Origin: Punica granatum
Lineage: Eukaryota > Streptophyta > Magnoliopsida > Myrtales > Lythraceae
Length of the DNA: 64,000 nucleotides
Assembly (NCBI RefSeq): GCF_007655135.1
Contig: NC_045131.1
Coordinates: forward strand, 9,160,001 to 9,224,000
Direction: 5' to 3'
Shown: positions 38,496 through 55,443 of the stretch, in pieces
Layout of the letters: each line of letters starts with the position of its first letter
Numbering within the stretch: the first letter of the stretch is position 1
Notes under the pieces: generated by a model
What the model was told of the DNA's origin: nothing
The model's input: the letters and a program-made list of their open reading frames with translations, nothing else
Databases searched by the model: none
Position numbers and translations under genes: made by a program

Positions 38496-38847
38496 TATTT
38501 CCTAACTATATTGACTTGCAAGAAAGAAGATATCAAAGACGAAGATCGAAGAAGGAGGAGGAGGAGGAGAAGGAGTTATATATATCGGGAGGGTTTGTTT
38601 AAGAGTCGGAGAAGAGAAGAAGGGCAGTTAAGAACTCCCAATCCCAGCAGTAGAAGCCCAATACGATTCCACAGTTCATGAGATTTGCAAGGGTTCTTCA
38701 GTTGTCTGTCTCTCTCTATCTCTTCCACACAGAAGAAGACGACGATGAAGAAGAAGAAGAAGAAGGAGCAATTAGGATAAAAAGGATCGAAATGATCCAA
38801 ACGTAAGTTACAAGCCTCTATTTGTGTGATTTCTTCCCTCTTTTCCA

Positions 38848-38881
<34 letters not shown>

Positions 38882-41800
38882 GTATGTATATGTGGGTGTG
38901 TAAGTATATAACAGTCCGCGTGTGGAAAATCTTAGAAAATGACATGTAATGATCGCAATTCTTGGATTCGGGGATTGAATATTCGACTGAGATTTCCCTA
39001 CGAAAAGTTATTCTCTTTGTATAAAACGCTAATCTCTAAATACGAAAGTATTCCATACAAAACATCAGTCGACTAATTCGTACATGCAGTCAACTGATTG
39101 TTTTGTGAGTAACGTTATTATTTTTGTACGAAATATTATTGTTTCAAGTACAAAAACATTTTGCAAAAGGGCAAAAGGGCGCAGCAATTGAATAGTCAAT
39201 CACTGGACCCAAGAATTTCCTGTAATTATATATGTGGAATGTAATAGGTATCTCATGTGATATATTGAAAATTAATGATTGTTCAACACATCATCAATAT
39301 TGGCAGTTACAAATATGTAACATAATGCTATTCGAAAAAAAGAACTTAGCCGTCTAAGTATTGATTGAGTAGTAAGCAGTTCAAACTTCCATAAGGATGA
39401 AAATACAACTATGAGTTTCAGAAAACGCACTTATTGAAAGAAATAATAACCTTGAAATTGCGAGAGTAACATCTCAAATAATTTTAATTTACAAAAGAAA
39501 AAAAGAACCTTTTTATCATTATTGTGATGCAATGTTATCACGTGATATCTCCGTTATACATAAATTTTCTCATCACGTCATAACATAAACATATGCCTTT
39601 TCTGTCTACACATACACATATGTATATATAAATCTCGTAATGAATTCACAGGCGTGGATGGTTTAGGTAATTCAACATATGTTTCCTTAGTGAGGTTTTC
39701 AATTTGACTCTGTGAATGGATAAAATTGACAATTAGGAAAACTTTATCTTCTAGTGGGTTCACTTAACTAGAACTTGAATTAGTCGCAATTCATTAAGTT
39801 TATGGATGTTAGGAGTGCACACCAAAAAAAAAAAGAGAAAGAAAAAAATCTCATAATGACGTGAGCGTATACAACGTGTTAGTCCTAATTTGCCACTAAC
39901 CTGCAAACGTATATGATGCCTGGTCTTTTCTTTTTTCCCTTTAGACGAGATTATTTAGCTTATAGACTAAGATTAATCTCGTTCAGACATTGATTTAATT
40001 TTCGCTATGATGTGCTTTAAAAACCACTGTTGTACAGATAAAATTTCTTGATCATTTGAAACTCAAATTGTGGTTAAATCAAGTAGTCGTGATTGCCTAG
40101 CTATCTACTATGTGATGATATGTAAAAGTCTATCACTGACTCTGGGTTTTATTAACTTGTTAATTTATTATGAACATATCTAGTGTTATATCTCCTCAAT
40201 TGACTATATCTACCTAGCAGTGTCATCTCAACGGCGAGGAGCAACTACATACTCGACCTTTTAAAACAAACATATATACTCGAATGTTAACTGATTCTTG
40301 ATGTGAATATAAATTTCCTTACAGTTCGTCGCGGCATCGCCGCAATACTCACAATAACGCATTTCCCTGAGCATGGCCATGATGCCTGTCCGTCAACACC
40401 GATATTGAATCTGTAAGGATGTATTAATTGGTTCAACTCACACGTACATAACATAAGAAAAACAACATATAATTTTTAAAATTTAAGACATTTCGACCGC
40501 TCTAGAATTTAATAAAAACATCTATTTATTAAATATATTCTACAAAATGTTGAATTATTTCTGGATATTATTATTCAACACATGCATAGGACGCAACGAG
40601 AATGGATAAAATGTACAAAATAAGACCTAAAAATTGCATATAAAATTATTTAAAAGATATAAAATTCTCCGACTTTCAACGCATTATATTATAAATTATT
40701 ATTTATTAATATTATTCATAGGCATAAATATTAACGTGATGATTCATCCGTCAAGAAATTCTTCGTCCAAGCCAATCGTGATGACAAAATGTTCAATTAC
40801 TTCTAAAATTTCCAATTCCAAAATAAGTAAAAGTCCCTTTTTTGACCTTTCTATATAATACATACTAAATTTTTTCGTCGCCTGAATTTCTTCCATGTGG
40901 GAGAAGATAATTTCCAATCCCACGCGATACAAGCAGTGCGTGGGGTGCACGGTGCTCTGCATGCGAGAAAGAAAAGTCCGTCCCAAGCCACTCAAAAATT
41001 GGATTCATGTCGAAACTTCAAACTTTGTCATTAAAGAACACTGCCTTAATTTCAGAATTGGATTGGATCAACCTCGAAGTTAGATAGAAAAATGGCAAGG
41101 TACAATCGACTTCATGGGGCACTATCACTACAAGAATTTCAATTACTTATTAGAGATGAATCAATTCGCAGTTGTCAATTCTTGATAGATTTTTGATCCC
41201 AAAAATTTTCTCAGAATAACTTTAATATGAAAAATTAAAAAAATTTGATCGACCGTCTCTTAGTATTATTTAAAAATAAAGGAACAATACTTTGTAAATA
41301 AACTATAAATTTACATATATATAATATATTATCATCAATATCATTATTACTACCACTACTGCTAATATTGTCAAATGAAAATTGTACAATTTATTTTATT
41401 TTCGTTTGATAAAATTGAAGGCTTTTTTCTACTCATATAATAATATTATATCTGAATATTTATTAATATTGAATCAAATTTGTTTTAATTAGTAAGAAGG
41501 GCAATTCAATTCAAAGATGCAAGAGACTCATTATCGTATCTAAGGGATACCGTGGAGTTCTTCTTGGTGTAGATTTTGCCTTTCTTGGATAGGCAAAGTA
41601 AAGCCCGTTTTCCCCAAAAAATGGAGGAGGACAAATCCAGGTAAAACCAACCACTTCTGCGGACACCTCATCCAAGCGCGTGGCCGAAACGCACTGGGTG
41701 AGCGAGTGCAAAGGGTCTTGAGTTTGGCTTAGTGAAAGAAAAGAAAGAAAGAAAAAGAAAATTCGAGGCCTTCGGACGCTCCCGGCAGGCCAGTGATTTG

Positions 41801-42779
41801 GATTTCTTTCTTTTGGTGGGGCAGCTGAGCTTTCTTGACTTATTTTTCACTTATTCAATAATTTATTATTTTTGGTCACCATAAATACAATTTTTTTAAC
41901 AAATTATTTATGGCATAATTCTGTCTTATACGACCCTCCCAACAACCCCATGCAGCTTGTGTTCCCATTGAGCTATATATACTATAGTCTTTTTTTTTTT
42001 TTGCTTGAATGAATATAGTCTTGTTTGTAATAAGAAAAATATGCAATATATATATATATATATATACTGTTCGTGAAGTACAGCACTAGTGAGAATTTCA
42101 AACTTTATAATTTGGAGATTATAATATCACACTAAGTTGGTTATATTTCCCTAATATGAAAGGACAACTAGGAGCATTCATTTGTACATTGGCCAAACAA
42201 CAATCAATGTTCCCCTCATTCTTATCAATCGAAACCCATGAAAAGACGGTATATTTCATTATGCGATATCTTAAGGATTCAAATGCACGTGACTAGAAAG
42301 ATATATAATAAGCACATGACCTACTGCTTGTGAAGATGACCTAACTGCGGCTGGATTGATTTCAGTGCCGAAGCGGCATATGATGCCAGAGACTAATCGG
42401 ATCGGAGGCAGATATGATAAGATGATAAAGTAATAATGAGTTTCTATTGTTCCCTGCAATTTTGAATTTGGAAGTGCAAATGACACTTATGTGTTCTAGT
42501 TGTTCTTGAAGAATCAATCATGGAGGGAGAATATATTATATAGAAATGCTAATTATAAATGGTCTAACTATATATACATTTATAACTCACTGTTTTGGAC
42601 CATGTTCCTCGATAAGGATCGGTCTTTGAATCACATAATAATTAATTGAATTATCAGGCCAAAAAAGAATAATTAATTGAATTGCAATAATTTGAAAAAT
42701 TAATGAACTATTTCTCTGCTAAAAAGATAAAAAGAAAAAGAAAAAAAGGATGATAGTTTCCCTGAGCTGGTTTCCTCCT
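38496..42779. other. intergenic, HSF upstream region and AT-rich DNA
   Basis: No gene is supported. 38496-38900 should hold the HSF leader and promoter; it has CT-rich and TA/CA microsatellite sequence (38848-38882) on the plus strand. 39000-41100 is AT-rich with only domain-free short ORFs. A CACTA-type terminus is at 41126. 41500-41850 is less AT-rich but encodes nothing recognisable. A TA run lies at about 42048-42066. Confidence 0.5.
41126..41290 (+). mobile_element. CACTA transposon terminus (fragment)
   Basis: The sequence starts CACTACAAGAATTTC, the typical plant CACTA (En/Spm) end, and continues with AT-rich sequence. I found no matching inverted end within the next few kilobases, so this is probably a truncated element or a chance match; the right limit is arbitrary. 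Confidence 0.35.
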
Positions 42780-45700
42780 CGTGGGATGAAGGGGGCATAT
42801 CCTCATGAACTCCATTTCCTCCTTTACTCATCACGCTCAAATTTGGAATAAATAGGCCTTTGGTAACATTTTTCAATGTAAAAGAAAGACTCTTGCTAGA
42901 TTAGCTAAGTATCCAAAAAGCTTCAGGACCCACTGATTTTATTGTCAATTTGGAGAAGGAGCTTAGAAGCGAATACAACTCCATCCTCCAAGATGAAAGA
43001 GAACTTTCGGTCATGAAATCACGATCTGATTGGATTTTGGAAGGGGCCCGCAACACAAAATTTTTCCCATATTTCCACTCTTGTCAATCGAAAAAAGAAA
43101 AAGAAAAAAAGGGATTATGAATGGATCTTTGACCCCTCTAGCTTTCTTCCATGGTTAACTTCTTTTTTTTTTTAAATCTTTATTCATCCGACTTACCCTT
43201 TTCGAAACTTCACCCAATCTTACACCTTGGCATTTCCCGCCATATCTCGACTGATGCCTACCAAGCTCTCAATTCCTTTGTTACTGATTTGAAAATTGTG
43301 GGTGCTCTGAGGAGCCTTAAGCCAAAAAAAGGCTCCAAGATCGAATGGTCTTCACCCCATATTTTTCCAAAAACATTGGGGCGTGGTAGGAAGCTCCGTG
43401 GTTACTTTTGTTAGGGATGTGTTTGAGGGTCGAGGCATACCAAAAGGGGGTAAATGATACACTCATCTCCCTTATTCCAAAATGCAATTCCCCAAAATCC
43501 ATCTCCCGATTTCAATCGATTAGCCTTTGCAATACTAGCTACAAAATCATCACCAATATTATTGTGAGGCATATCAGGCCTATTTTATATGATATCGTCT
43601 CACCTTTTCAATCTAACTTCATTAAGGGGCGTCATGTGGCTGACAACGTTGTTTTACTTCGGGAAGCTCAGAACCGCCCTTAAAACAAGCAAGGCAGCAA
43701 AGGTGTCATGATTCTTAAACTTGATCTTGAAAAAGCTTTTGACCGTGTGGAATAGAGTTCCATTCGCAAGGTGCTCACTCTTTTTAACTTCCCTGATCAT
43801 TTCATCCGCTTTGTGCTTAATTGCATCTCCTCTTCGCTTGTCAATGTTCTTTTCAATGGTGAGAAATTAGAACAACTCGAGCCTTCTCAAGGGATTCGAC
43901 AAGGAGACCCCCTCTCACCTTACCTCTTCATACTTGGGGATGTAATTGCTTTCGCTACTTATTGAGCCCGAAGTGAAGCATAAAAGGTGGAAAGGGGTCA
44001 GCCTCGCTAGGGGTTCCTTCGCCGACAACTTCTTGCTCTTTCGTTCCATTAACGAGTCGACTTGCCATTCCATAATCCGTACTCTTGATTATTTTTGCTC
44101 TATCGCAGGTCAAAAGATTAGTCTTTCAAAATCAAAAGTTATTTTCTCTCCTAACACTTCCCACATAATGAAAAGAATACCCTGCAATATCCTTGGTATC
44201 TCGGAGTCGCACTCCTTGGGCAAATACTTGGGCTTTCCTATGGAAATGTCTCCGGTTCATACCTCCTCTTTCAACTTCTTGATTGAAAAGTTTAGAGATA
44301 AACTATCGGGTTCGCAATCGAAGTTTCTCTCATTCACGGGGAGGATTGTTCAGGTCAATTCTGTCTTATCCTTCCTTTCCATCTCATATAGTGCAATGCA
44401 CTCTCTTACCTCAATCTACTTGCCATGCACTCGATCGTCTACGTAGAAACTTCCTATGGGGATTCACAGATAACCAGAGAAAATTGCACATCGTTGGATG
44501 AGACACCATTATCAACCCCAAAGAGCAAGAGGGGTTTGGTGTTACTTGTGCTGAAGGCCGTAACCTAGCCTTCCTTGCTAGATTTGCTTGGAGACTGCGG
44601 GAGGATAATAGGCCTTGGTCTCGCATTCTAAAAAGAAAATACGTTACCAATCCTGTATCTCCAAGCACTGTTAATGCCCTCAATCGTGCTGCCCTAATAG
44701 CGGGAAACTAGCTATGCTCCATTGGGAGCAAATGGATGGTTGGAAATGGCCACAGAATCAATGTATGGACTGACTGTTGGGTTGGCCACCAACCTCTCAG
44801 AGCACAAGTTTTAGGTCTTTTGAACTCAACAGACCTCGGTCTAAAGGTAGCTAATATTCTCATGGAGGATGGTTCCTGGAACCTTGATAGACTGCCTTTT
44901 CATCTACCCGACAGCGTTTTAGACATCTTGCAAAGCACACCCAGAAGCTGTCCAGGGAATAGATGTGATGATAGACAAGTATGGAGACGTCTTTTCAATG
45001 GCCTTTTCTCGGGCCAAAACTGCCTACTTTCTAGCTTGTGGGGTCTATCACCCCTTACCTCACAATAATTGGAAGTGGGTATGGAAAGTGGCGGCGATAC
45101 CCAGAGTCCAAACTTTCCTCTGGTTAGCATGCCAGTAAAAACTTCCAACTGCAGCCCACCTTCATGCGAGGGCCTCAACATACCCCCTGAATGCTCTGTT
45201 TGTCTCGACAAAGTTGTGACCACTTCTCATGTGTTGATGGAATGCTCGGCTGCTGCCAGCTTTTCGACAAACCTGGGCATCCCACTTTCTAAATGAGCAA
45301 CTTTCTCTCTACCAGCGCATGAGTGGCTACAACTGAATTGTGATTCTTATGAGACTCATAACCTGCACATTCCATGGCGTATTTATCTTTGCTTATGCTG
45401 TGTGGGTACTCTGGAAAAGACGGAACAATTTTATCGTTAATAGAGCTCCTCCTATTGAGGGATTACACCGATCTGGCCTACAACTCGCAGCAGAATTCTT
45501 TGCCTTGAGCCTCCCTGCTCAATCTTTGCATACTAGATCCCATTAGCATTCGATGGAAACCACCCCCTGAGGGTTGGTTCAAATCGAATAATGATGGATC
45601 GGTCTCTACGTCTTCGGGGCATGTAGGGGCTGGTGGCATTCTAAGAAACCATATGGGAGAGGCAGATAGTCTCACAGCTGAAGCATGGGCTCTTCGGGTT

Positions 45701-46100
45701 GGACCTAAAATGGCCACTGACTTAGGCATCCAATCGATCCCAGTAGGCCTAGGTGATCATGCAATCGGCCGAGGGTACTAATGAAAATCTAGTAACTAAT
45801 GCCCCTTTTTCTTGATTGCAGGAACCTTCTTCGGGGCTTTGCTAATGCTAGGATGCAACACAGTTTCAGAGAGGCAAATGCAGCTGCAGACTATCTTGCT
45901 AGACTAGTAGCGAGGACATATTTCTATCATCATCAGGCAGTTATGTATTTGGAAACACCTCCTTCGGGTGTCTTCGATGTTCTTTTAGCTGATCTTTCGG
46001 GGGTCCATAAAACCCGCCTTCTTTGTTATAACCGAGCTTCGATTGACTATGGTTGATTATTAATATTATTCTAGCCCTCTGTTACCAAAAAAAGAAAAAA
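42780..46100 (+). mobile_element. degraded L1-type LINE, 5' truncated
   Basis: Plus-strand fragments in LINE ORF2 order: a conserved pre-RT segment (42900-43080, SDWILEGARNTKFF), RT (43440-44430) with ISLIPK, LDLEKAFDRVE and GIRQGDPLSPYLF, the active-site box as FADN at 44018-44029, the maturase-like region (LGKYLGFP), a zf-RVT segment (44720-45290; WTDCWVG, then CSVCLDK...H...C), and an RNase H-like end (45560-46050; NNDGS, FREANAAADYLAR). Stops and frame changes are frequent. An A-rich tail follows at 46086-46100. No endonuclease part is visible, so the copy is 5' truncated. A 13-15 bp near-match of AACTATATACATT at 42566-42580 and 46100-46112 could be a target duplication but may be chance. 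Confidence 0.9.
43440..46055 (+). pseudogene. LINE ORF2 remnant (reverse transcriptase, zf-RVT, RNase H-like)
   Basis: The coding remnant of the LINE above. At least five frame breaks or stops (for example TAA after NRP near 43680, TAG after FDRVE near 43755, TAG near 44710) and the second catalytic Asp of the FADD box replaced by Asn make it non-functional. Confidence 0.88.
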
Positions 46101-46460
46101 ACTATATACATTCTTTCCTCTCTTTAACAGCGTATATACATAAATATACATATTTATATACGTATATGTCTATTAAAAGATACTTGGTTCTTCTGCTTAG
46201 GTACTGGCCACAATATTGTCTAAGCCTGTCTGGTCTAATTTAGAGACCATTAATCAATCAGCTAATCATGATCATGATCAGTTTATGATTAAGAACACTA
46301 ATCATCTCTAGAGACGTTGATCAATCACTAATTAAGCCTGCGGAAGCAAAGAATTATATGTTGAACGACAGATGGATGTGGTATATTTCTAACGATTCGA
46401 TCTTTTAGACTATCCTACTGTGGACTGCTGATTGACTTCTTGATGGCGTTGCTCCTCGTG

Positions 46461-47135
46461 GCTCAATTCCCATCATCCACCTCACCGATCCGAAACTAAG
46501 TATATCAATTGGAAGCCCTCGTTTCGTTAATCGTATCTAGAAGGAACTCATAGCACGTGCACCGAAGTGTCATGCAATTTTCTATTTTAATGGATTGTTC
46601 ACTAATGGCCCAATAGAACATAGTATCGGATTTACCCCATACAAATGCGTACGTACACCCAAAATGTCCCGTATGGACCTAAATGAAGCAAAAAATAGCC
46701 ATTTACGGCCCCTTGGACAACTAAATTGGCCCAATGTTACAAGTAGCTAGGAAGCCCAAATCATCAATATTTTTGCTTCCCATGTTCCGGTTTTCTCATC
46801 TGCTCAATTCCCATCATCCATCATTCCGAAATTATGTAAATCAATCGGAAGCACTTTGTTCGTATCATCTCGATAAGGAGCTTATAGCACGCGCATTAAA
46901 GGAAGCCGATTGTCATTCAATTTTCTCTCTTAGTAGATTGTTCACTGATGGCCCAATAAAACATTGTATTTTGTTTAGCCCATTCAAATGCTACGCACAT
47001 CCAAAATGTCCCAAATGGACCTAATTGAATAAAAAAAAAGCCATTTACGGCCCATTTGACAACCAAATGGGGCCACTGTTACAAGTAGAAAGCCTAAAAT
47101 CATCAATATTGTTGCTTCCAATGTTCATGTTCTCA
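46461..47135 (+). repeat. tandem duplication of a ~340 bp unit upstream of NTRC
   Basis: 46461-46801 and 46802-about 47135 are collinear: both start GCTCAATTCCCATCATCCA and share CATAGCACG or TATAGCACGCGC words, GGATTGTTCACTAATGGCCC or AGATTGTTCACTGATGGCCC, AGCCATTTACGGCCC and ACAAGTAG...CATCAATATT. Divergence is moderate. No gene inside. It lies about 0.85 kb upstream of the NTRC start codon. Confidence 0.85.
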
Positions 47136-47980
47136 TCATCGTGTCACAATATTCAAGTGTTTCCTCAAATGTTCGAGATCGAGCGATATTTCTAGAAAGA
47201 GATAGACCGATGTATTATCATGTCCAGCTTGACTTAAACAAGTATCGTGTGACCGACTGAGAGGAATGTAATAATAGAATGAATCGCGAAATAACATAAA
47301 ATCAAATTTTGAACTTAGGCATCAAGCTATGTAAACATTGCGTCTTGACTAGCCCTCCTGCATCAACTAAATAGAGTATAATGTTGCGGGTCCATCACCC
47401 TAACAATTGGAATTGGCCTTTGATTCATTGGACCTTACAAGTCAAATTAGGAACTCTTTTTATAACATTTGATAAATCCCGCTATTGCAAAAGCTATTTG
47501 CAGTTAGCAATGATAGGTCAATTCTCGACGGTGCGATTATATAAATATTGTATCAAGTTAAGTATAACGCGTAAAATCAATGAGACAATGAAGTAAGATT
47601 ATGTATTCAGTGAATGTATTCGTTCATAGTGAATGAAATTATTGTAAGTTCAATTTACCATTTATATGTATTTTGATTAAGTGATTGATAATTACTCTGA
47701 AGTGAAAAAATAAAAATAAAAAAACCTTTGGAGAACTCCCTAAATTTTTTCACTCCTGATTTTTTACGTTGCACCAGAAAAATAGGAGGCCGGACAAAAA
47801 TTACAAGCGCGCGAGTCGCTTCAGTGTCCTTACTCGCGGGAAGCAGGCAGAGACGGCTCAGCGCGTGGAGTGCACTCATCGTCGGGACTAACGAGAAGAG
47901 ATTGGGATGTGTGCATAGTGACGGGAGGAGGAGAGAGTGTCAGTAAGTCGTACCTTTTTCTTTTGTATGGTCTCAAACCA
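47136..47980. other. NTRC upstream region
   Basis: Expected promoter and 5' leader of NTRC. A run of ORF continues in frame upstream to an ATG at 47870, adding 37 residues before the preferred start; these lack transit-peptide character, so they are probably leader sequence. Confidence 0.5.
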
Positions 47981-52213
<4,233 letters not shown>

Positions 52214-52796
52214 GGATGTCTCTGAGAACCGTAATGTTTTGCTGCTTCTTCCCAACTTCCGATTCATTTTTGTTCCTCTCTCACGAACTTGCTAGTCAAA
52301 TAATTCCTTCTATGTTCTTTGCAATGAGATTGTATTGATCGTGTACACCTTTCTTGGGTAAAAAGGATCAAGAATGGATGTTGTACATGTTTCGGAGAGT
52401 GTTCCATATTCTCCAAGAACTCTGAGAATCTCATAACTGATCCATTTGTTTTGCCCCATTCCGGATCTCATCATAATTTTCAAGGAGCTCAATTTCATCA
52501 TTTCCAATTACAAAGCCTGCTTGTGCTCGTGAAGTTTGAAAGGGAGCTAAACTTAAACTTCGAGGTGCAAAATTGGTGATTTGCAAACTTTGGGGGCACG
52601 AAGTGATATTGACGCGAATTGTGGGGTGCAAACACTCATTTACTCCTAAAAGTTTTACTCCTTTACGGAGCCGCGTTCTTTTTTTTTTTTTTTTTGAAAG
52701 GAGACATCTTTGGCCTAAATCAAAGGCATGGCAATCATTGTTAAATTGAATCAAAGTAATAACCGTTTCAACAGGACTAGTGTACACTTACATCTA
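52214..52796. other. NTRC 3' region
   Basis: The NTRC 3' UTR lies in the first few hundred bases. A 20-base T run at about 52678-52696 is the only other structure seen. No gene. Confidence 0.5.
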
Positions 52797-52799
52797 TAA

Positions 52800-53059
52800 C
52801 GGGCCGTTTGGATTCGGAGTTAAAGTCAACGAAACTTTAACTTTAACTGAGGAAGAAGACAAGGGTTTGTGGGTCCACCATTTTAACTTTAAATAAAATA
52901 AATGGATGTAGTAGATAATTGTGTATAATGAGATTGTGTGTTTGAATAAGATATGGGACCCACCAGTTTGACTTTTCAAATGTGTATTTTGTTGTGTAGT
53001 GTAGAGTTAAAGTTAAAGTTAAAATCATGGTGATTTTAACTTCAAATCCAAACAGGGCC
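52800..53059. mobile_element. Tourist-like (PIF/Harbinger) MITE
   Basis: 260 bp flanked by TAA (52797-52799 and 53060-53062). Inverted ends: CGGGCCGTTTGGATT on the left and the complement of AAATCCAAACAGGGCC on the right, extended by TTAAAGTTAAAGTT-type pairing on both sides. The TAA target duplication and the GGCC-GTTTGGATT end fit Tourist-like MITEs. Non-coding. Confidence 0.75.
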
Positions 53060-53060
53060 T

Positions 53061-53822
53061 AAAATTTTAGCATGGTTCAACTTGTGTTGGACACAAGTTT
53101 TGTTGAAATGTTTATTTTATCATGGTTATTATCTTTACAGTAAATATGTTTAAATTCCTATCTGTATATATATAAAAGCATGATAAAAGTGAGTCGTACC
53201 AGATGGTCTCATAATACTTCGTTTTTTAATTGAATTTTCTCGATCTTTTGAGTTTTTTTTAAAATAATAAAATTTTAAATTTTAAAAATATATAGTTATA
53301 GATTTGTAAAATCGTTTATTATGTTATTGATTTTCTGAGTTTTTTATTTTTAATTTTAAAAATAAATAAATATAGATTTGTGGAATAATTAGTTATTTTC
53401 TTAGATTTTTATTTTTTTAGAAAAATAATTTTTGGTTTTATTTTTAAAGCATGTAGATATAGATATCTAGGATCGATTGTTATTTTCTTGCATGTATGTA
53501 GTTTAACTTTAGGTACATCCACAGTTAGATTTTTGAAGATGAGTTTTTCGGCTATTTAATTTTTTCTCGTACATAAACTTTTTTAGAATTATAGGATTTT
53601 TCAATTTTGTATTTGTAGTTTGGGTATTAAATTTTGATAAAGCATATTGAATTTCTATCATCAACATTTTTATTATATCTACATTATTAGAATTTAATAA
53701 CAATTAGTCCCAGAAATCTATATTTACATGAACCATGCCAAAATAACCATATCAAAATAAGTTAAACCATGCTAAAGTTATCGATCCCCGTGTTCAACAA
53801 GTTCAACCATGCTAAAATTTTA
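53061..53822. repeat. inverted-repeat unit of unknown class
   Basis: Ends are inverted copies: AAAATTTTAGCATGGTTCAA at 53061-53080 and the complement of GTTCAACCATGCTAAAATTT at 53801-53820, with further weaker pairing inside. Within it, about 53240-53495, three degenerate ~80-bp units share TTTTGAGTTTTTT or TTTCTGAGTTTTTT, TTTTAAAAATA and ATAGATTTGT. A second stretch like the left arm's flank follows at 53822-53880 (GTTTTAGCATGGTTATT). Possibly a decayed MITE or MULE derivative; class not determined. Confidence 0.55.
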
Positions 53823-54935
53823 TGGAATGGTTGTTTTAGCATGGTTATTGTTTTTACAATATAATATGTCTAAATTCCTTTATTACTCAATGTTATAACA
53901 TATATGAATATTCTTTTGACTTATAAATAAATAACAAACTTGCAACTGTTTTAACACTTCTTTTTTGTTATAAATTCTTTTAACATTCAAATCAACATAT
54001 ATATATATATATATAGATCCATAATTCAAACGTATTCATTCAAAGAAGTCATATTTTGGTATATGTGATTTTTGAAAAAAAAAAGGGTCATATTTTGGTA
54101 GATGAGGGAACATAAGCAAACTATGTGATTTTTCAAAATTATTGATATTTTGGTAGATAAGGGAAATGTTATTGATATTTTGGTAGATGAGGGGAAAAAA
54201 CAAACTACGTGATTTTTTCGGTTAAAACGTTTATGGCATGCCATCCACTTAGGCAGCCGTCTGTCACATTAGCGTCGTTAATGGCCACATCAGTATTTTT
54301 TACGGCCTAATTAACGGATTGGTAGATTAGAGAAACGGAGGTAAACGTTGTGATTTTTCAAGATAAAATTTAAAAAATTAGTAGATCGAAAAATTTCATT
54401 TGATTTTTCGAGCTATTTTCCCTTGATTTTTCTAAAAGTCTAAGGAAAAAGAGTTTCGAATCTTGGTCTTTTTTTTCCCCCCTTATTCCTGTAACTTTTA
54501 ATAGATAACGTGCATGCATGCCCTTATCTTTCTGCACCAATATTGTCTTGGACTGAAGGCCAATACGTACATGTATGTTATTGCCTTCACATGGGAGGAT
54601 TATTAATGAAATACATTAATAAATATCTCATATTATTCAAATAAGTATCTTGTTCCCAAAATAAATATCTGATCCAGTTAGTGTTCCAGCTTTCCTGCTC
54701 TGAAAGGCCACCCACATCACTCTCCCTTCCTCCTCTAGTTTCGTGCTGTGCATTATCTTGCGATTCAACAGATATGCTCCAATAATATGTCAGATCAGAC
54801 AAATCATGTGTCTTTGTCAATTTCATTTGAAAAAAAATAAAATGTTTGTGTTTTTGTTATTTATGGGCGAACATAAATTCGAGTGAGTAGATGAAAGATC
54901 TGAATTGATGTCGGAGACCCTCAATGTGAATTGTT
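53823..54935. other. AT-rich intergenic with short local repeats
   Basis: No gene. About 54045-54215 contains four close copies of TATTTTGGTAGATGAGGG-like words spaced 30-50 bases apart, interleaved with two copies of AAACTATGTGATTTTT. The rest is unremarkable AT-rich DNA. Confidence 0.55.
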
Positions 54936-54943
54936 GTCACTGC

Positions 54944-55435
54944 TAGGAGTGATCGGTTCTGAGTATCCTGTATTTTTCACGATACTCCGACTCCACCCAG
55001 GGACAGGTTTCAAGATTTTAGAACCGAATCTTGCCCTGTTGAATCATGGAACCGGAACTTACCCGAAACTTATATTATACTACAGGTTCCGGGTAAATTT
55101 TTTTATCATTTGCATTTTAGCAGCAAAACAATAAATGCTAGATAGATTTCATGAGAAAGAACTATGTTGCCTCTGATGCTTGTGTTTTTCCCCTATCTAA
55201 GAAACAATAATTTTACTCTTTGCTCTTCATTTTTTTTTTAATTTTATAAATATCCGGTTTCAGTTTCGATTCTAGGTACCTTATAGGCAAGAACCGGAAT
55301 CGAAATCGATTTTCACCGGTTCCTGATTTTAATACTCGGATCCCACCCTATTTTAAATACGAGTTACCCGGATCCTATCTTAACGGGTAGGTTCCGATCG
55401 ATTTCGAGTATATCTGGTACCCGTGCACATCTCTA
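54944..55435. mobile_element. hAT-type non-autonomous element
   Basis: 492 bp flanked by a perfect 8-bp direct repeat GTCACTGC (54936-54943 and 55436-55443). Short inverted ends: TAGGAGTGATC on the left and, reversed, TAGAGATGTGC on the right, matching the hAT TAGRGNTGNNC consensus. The interior is rich in GGTTCCGG and CCGGTTCC words and has no transposase. Confidence 0.8.
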
Positions 55436-55443
55436 GTCACTGC

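Noticed and set aside
47870..47980. Upstream in-frame ATG extending NTRC by 37 residues
   Set aside because: The extension lacks transit-peptide features, and the sequence after ATG 47981 matches the usual NTRC N terminus.
53240..54215. Short repeats examined as a CRISPR-like array
   Set aside because: Units are degenerate, unevenly spaced and AT-rich in a plant nuclear context; they are decayed tandem repeats.
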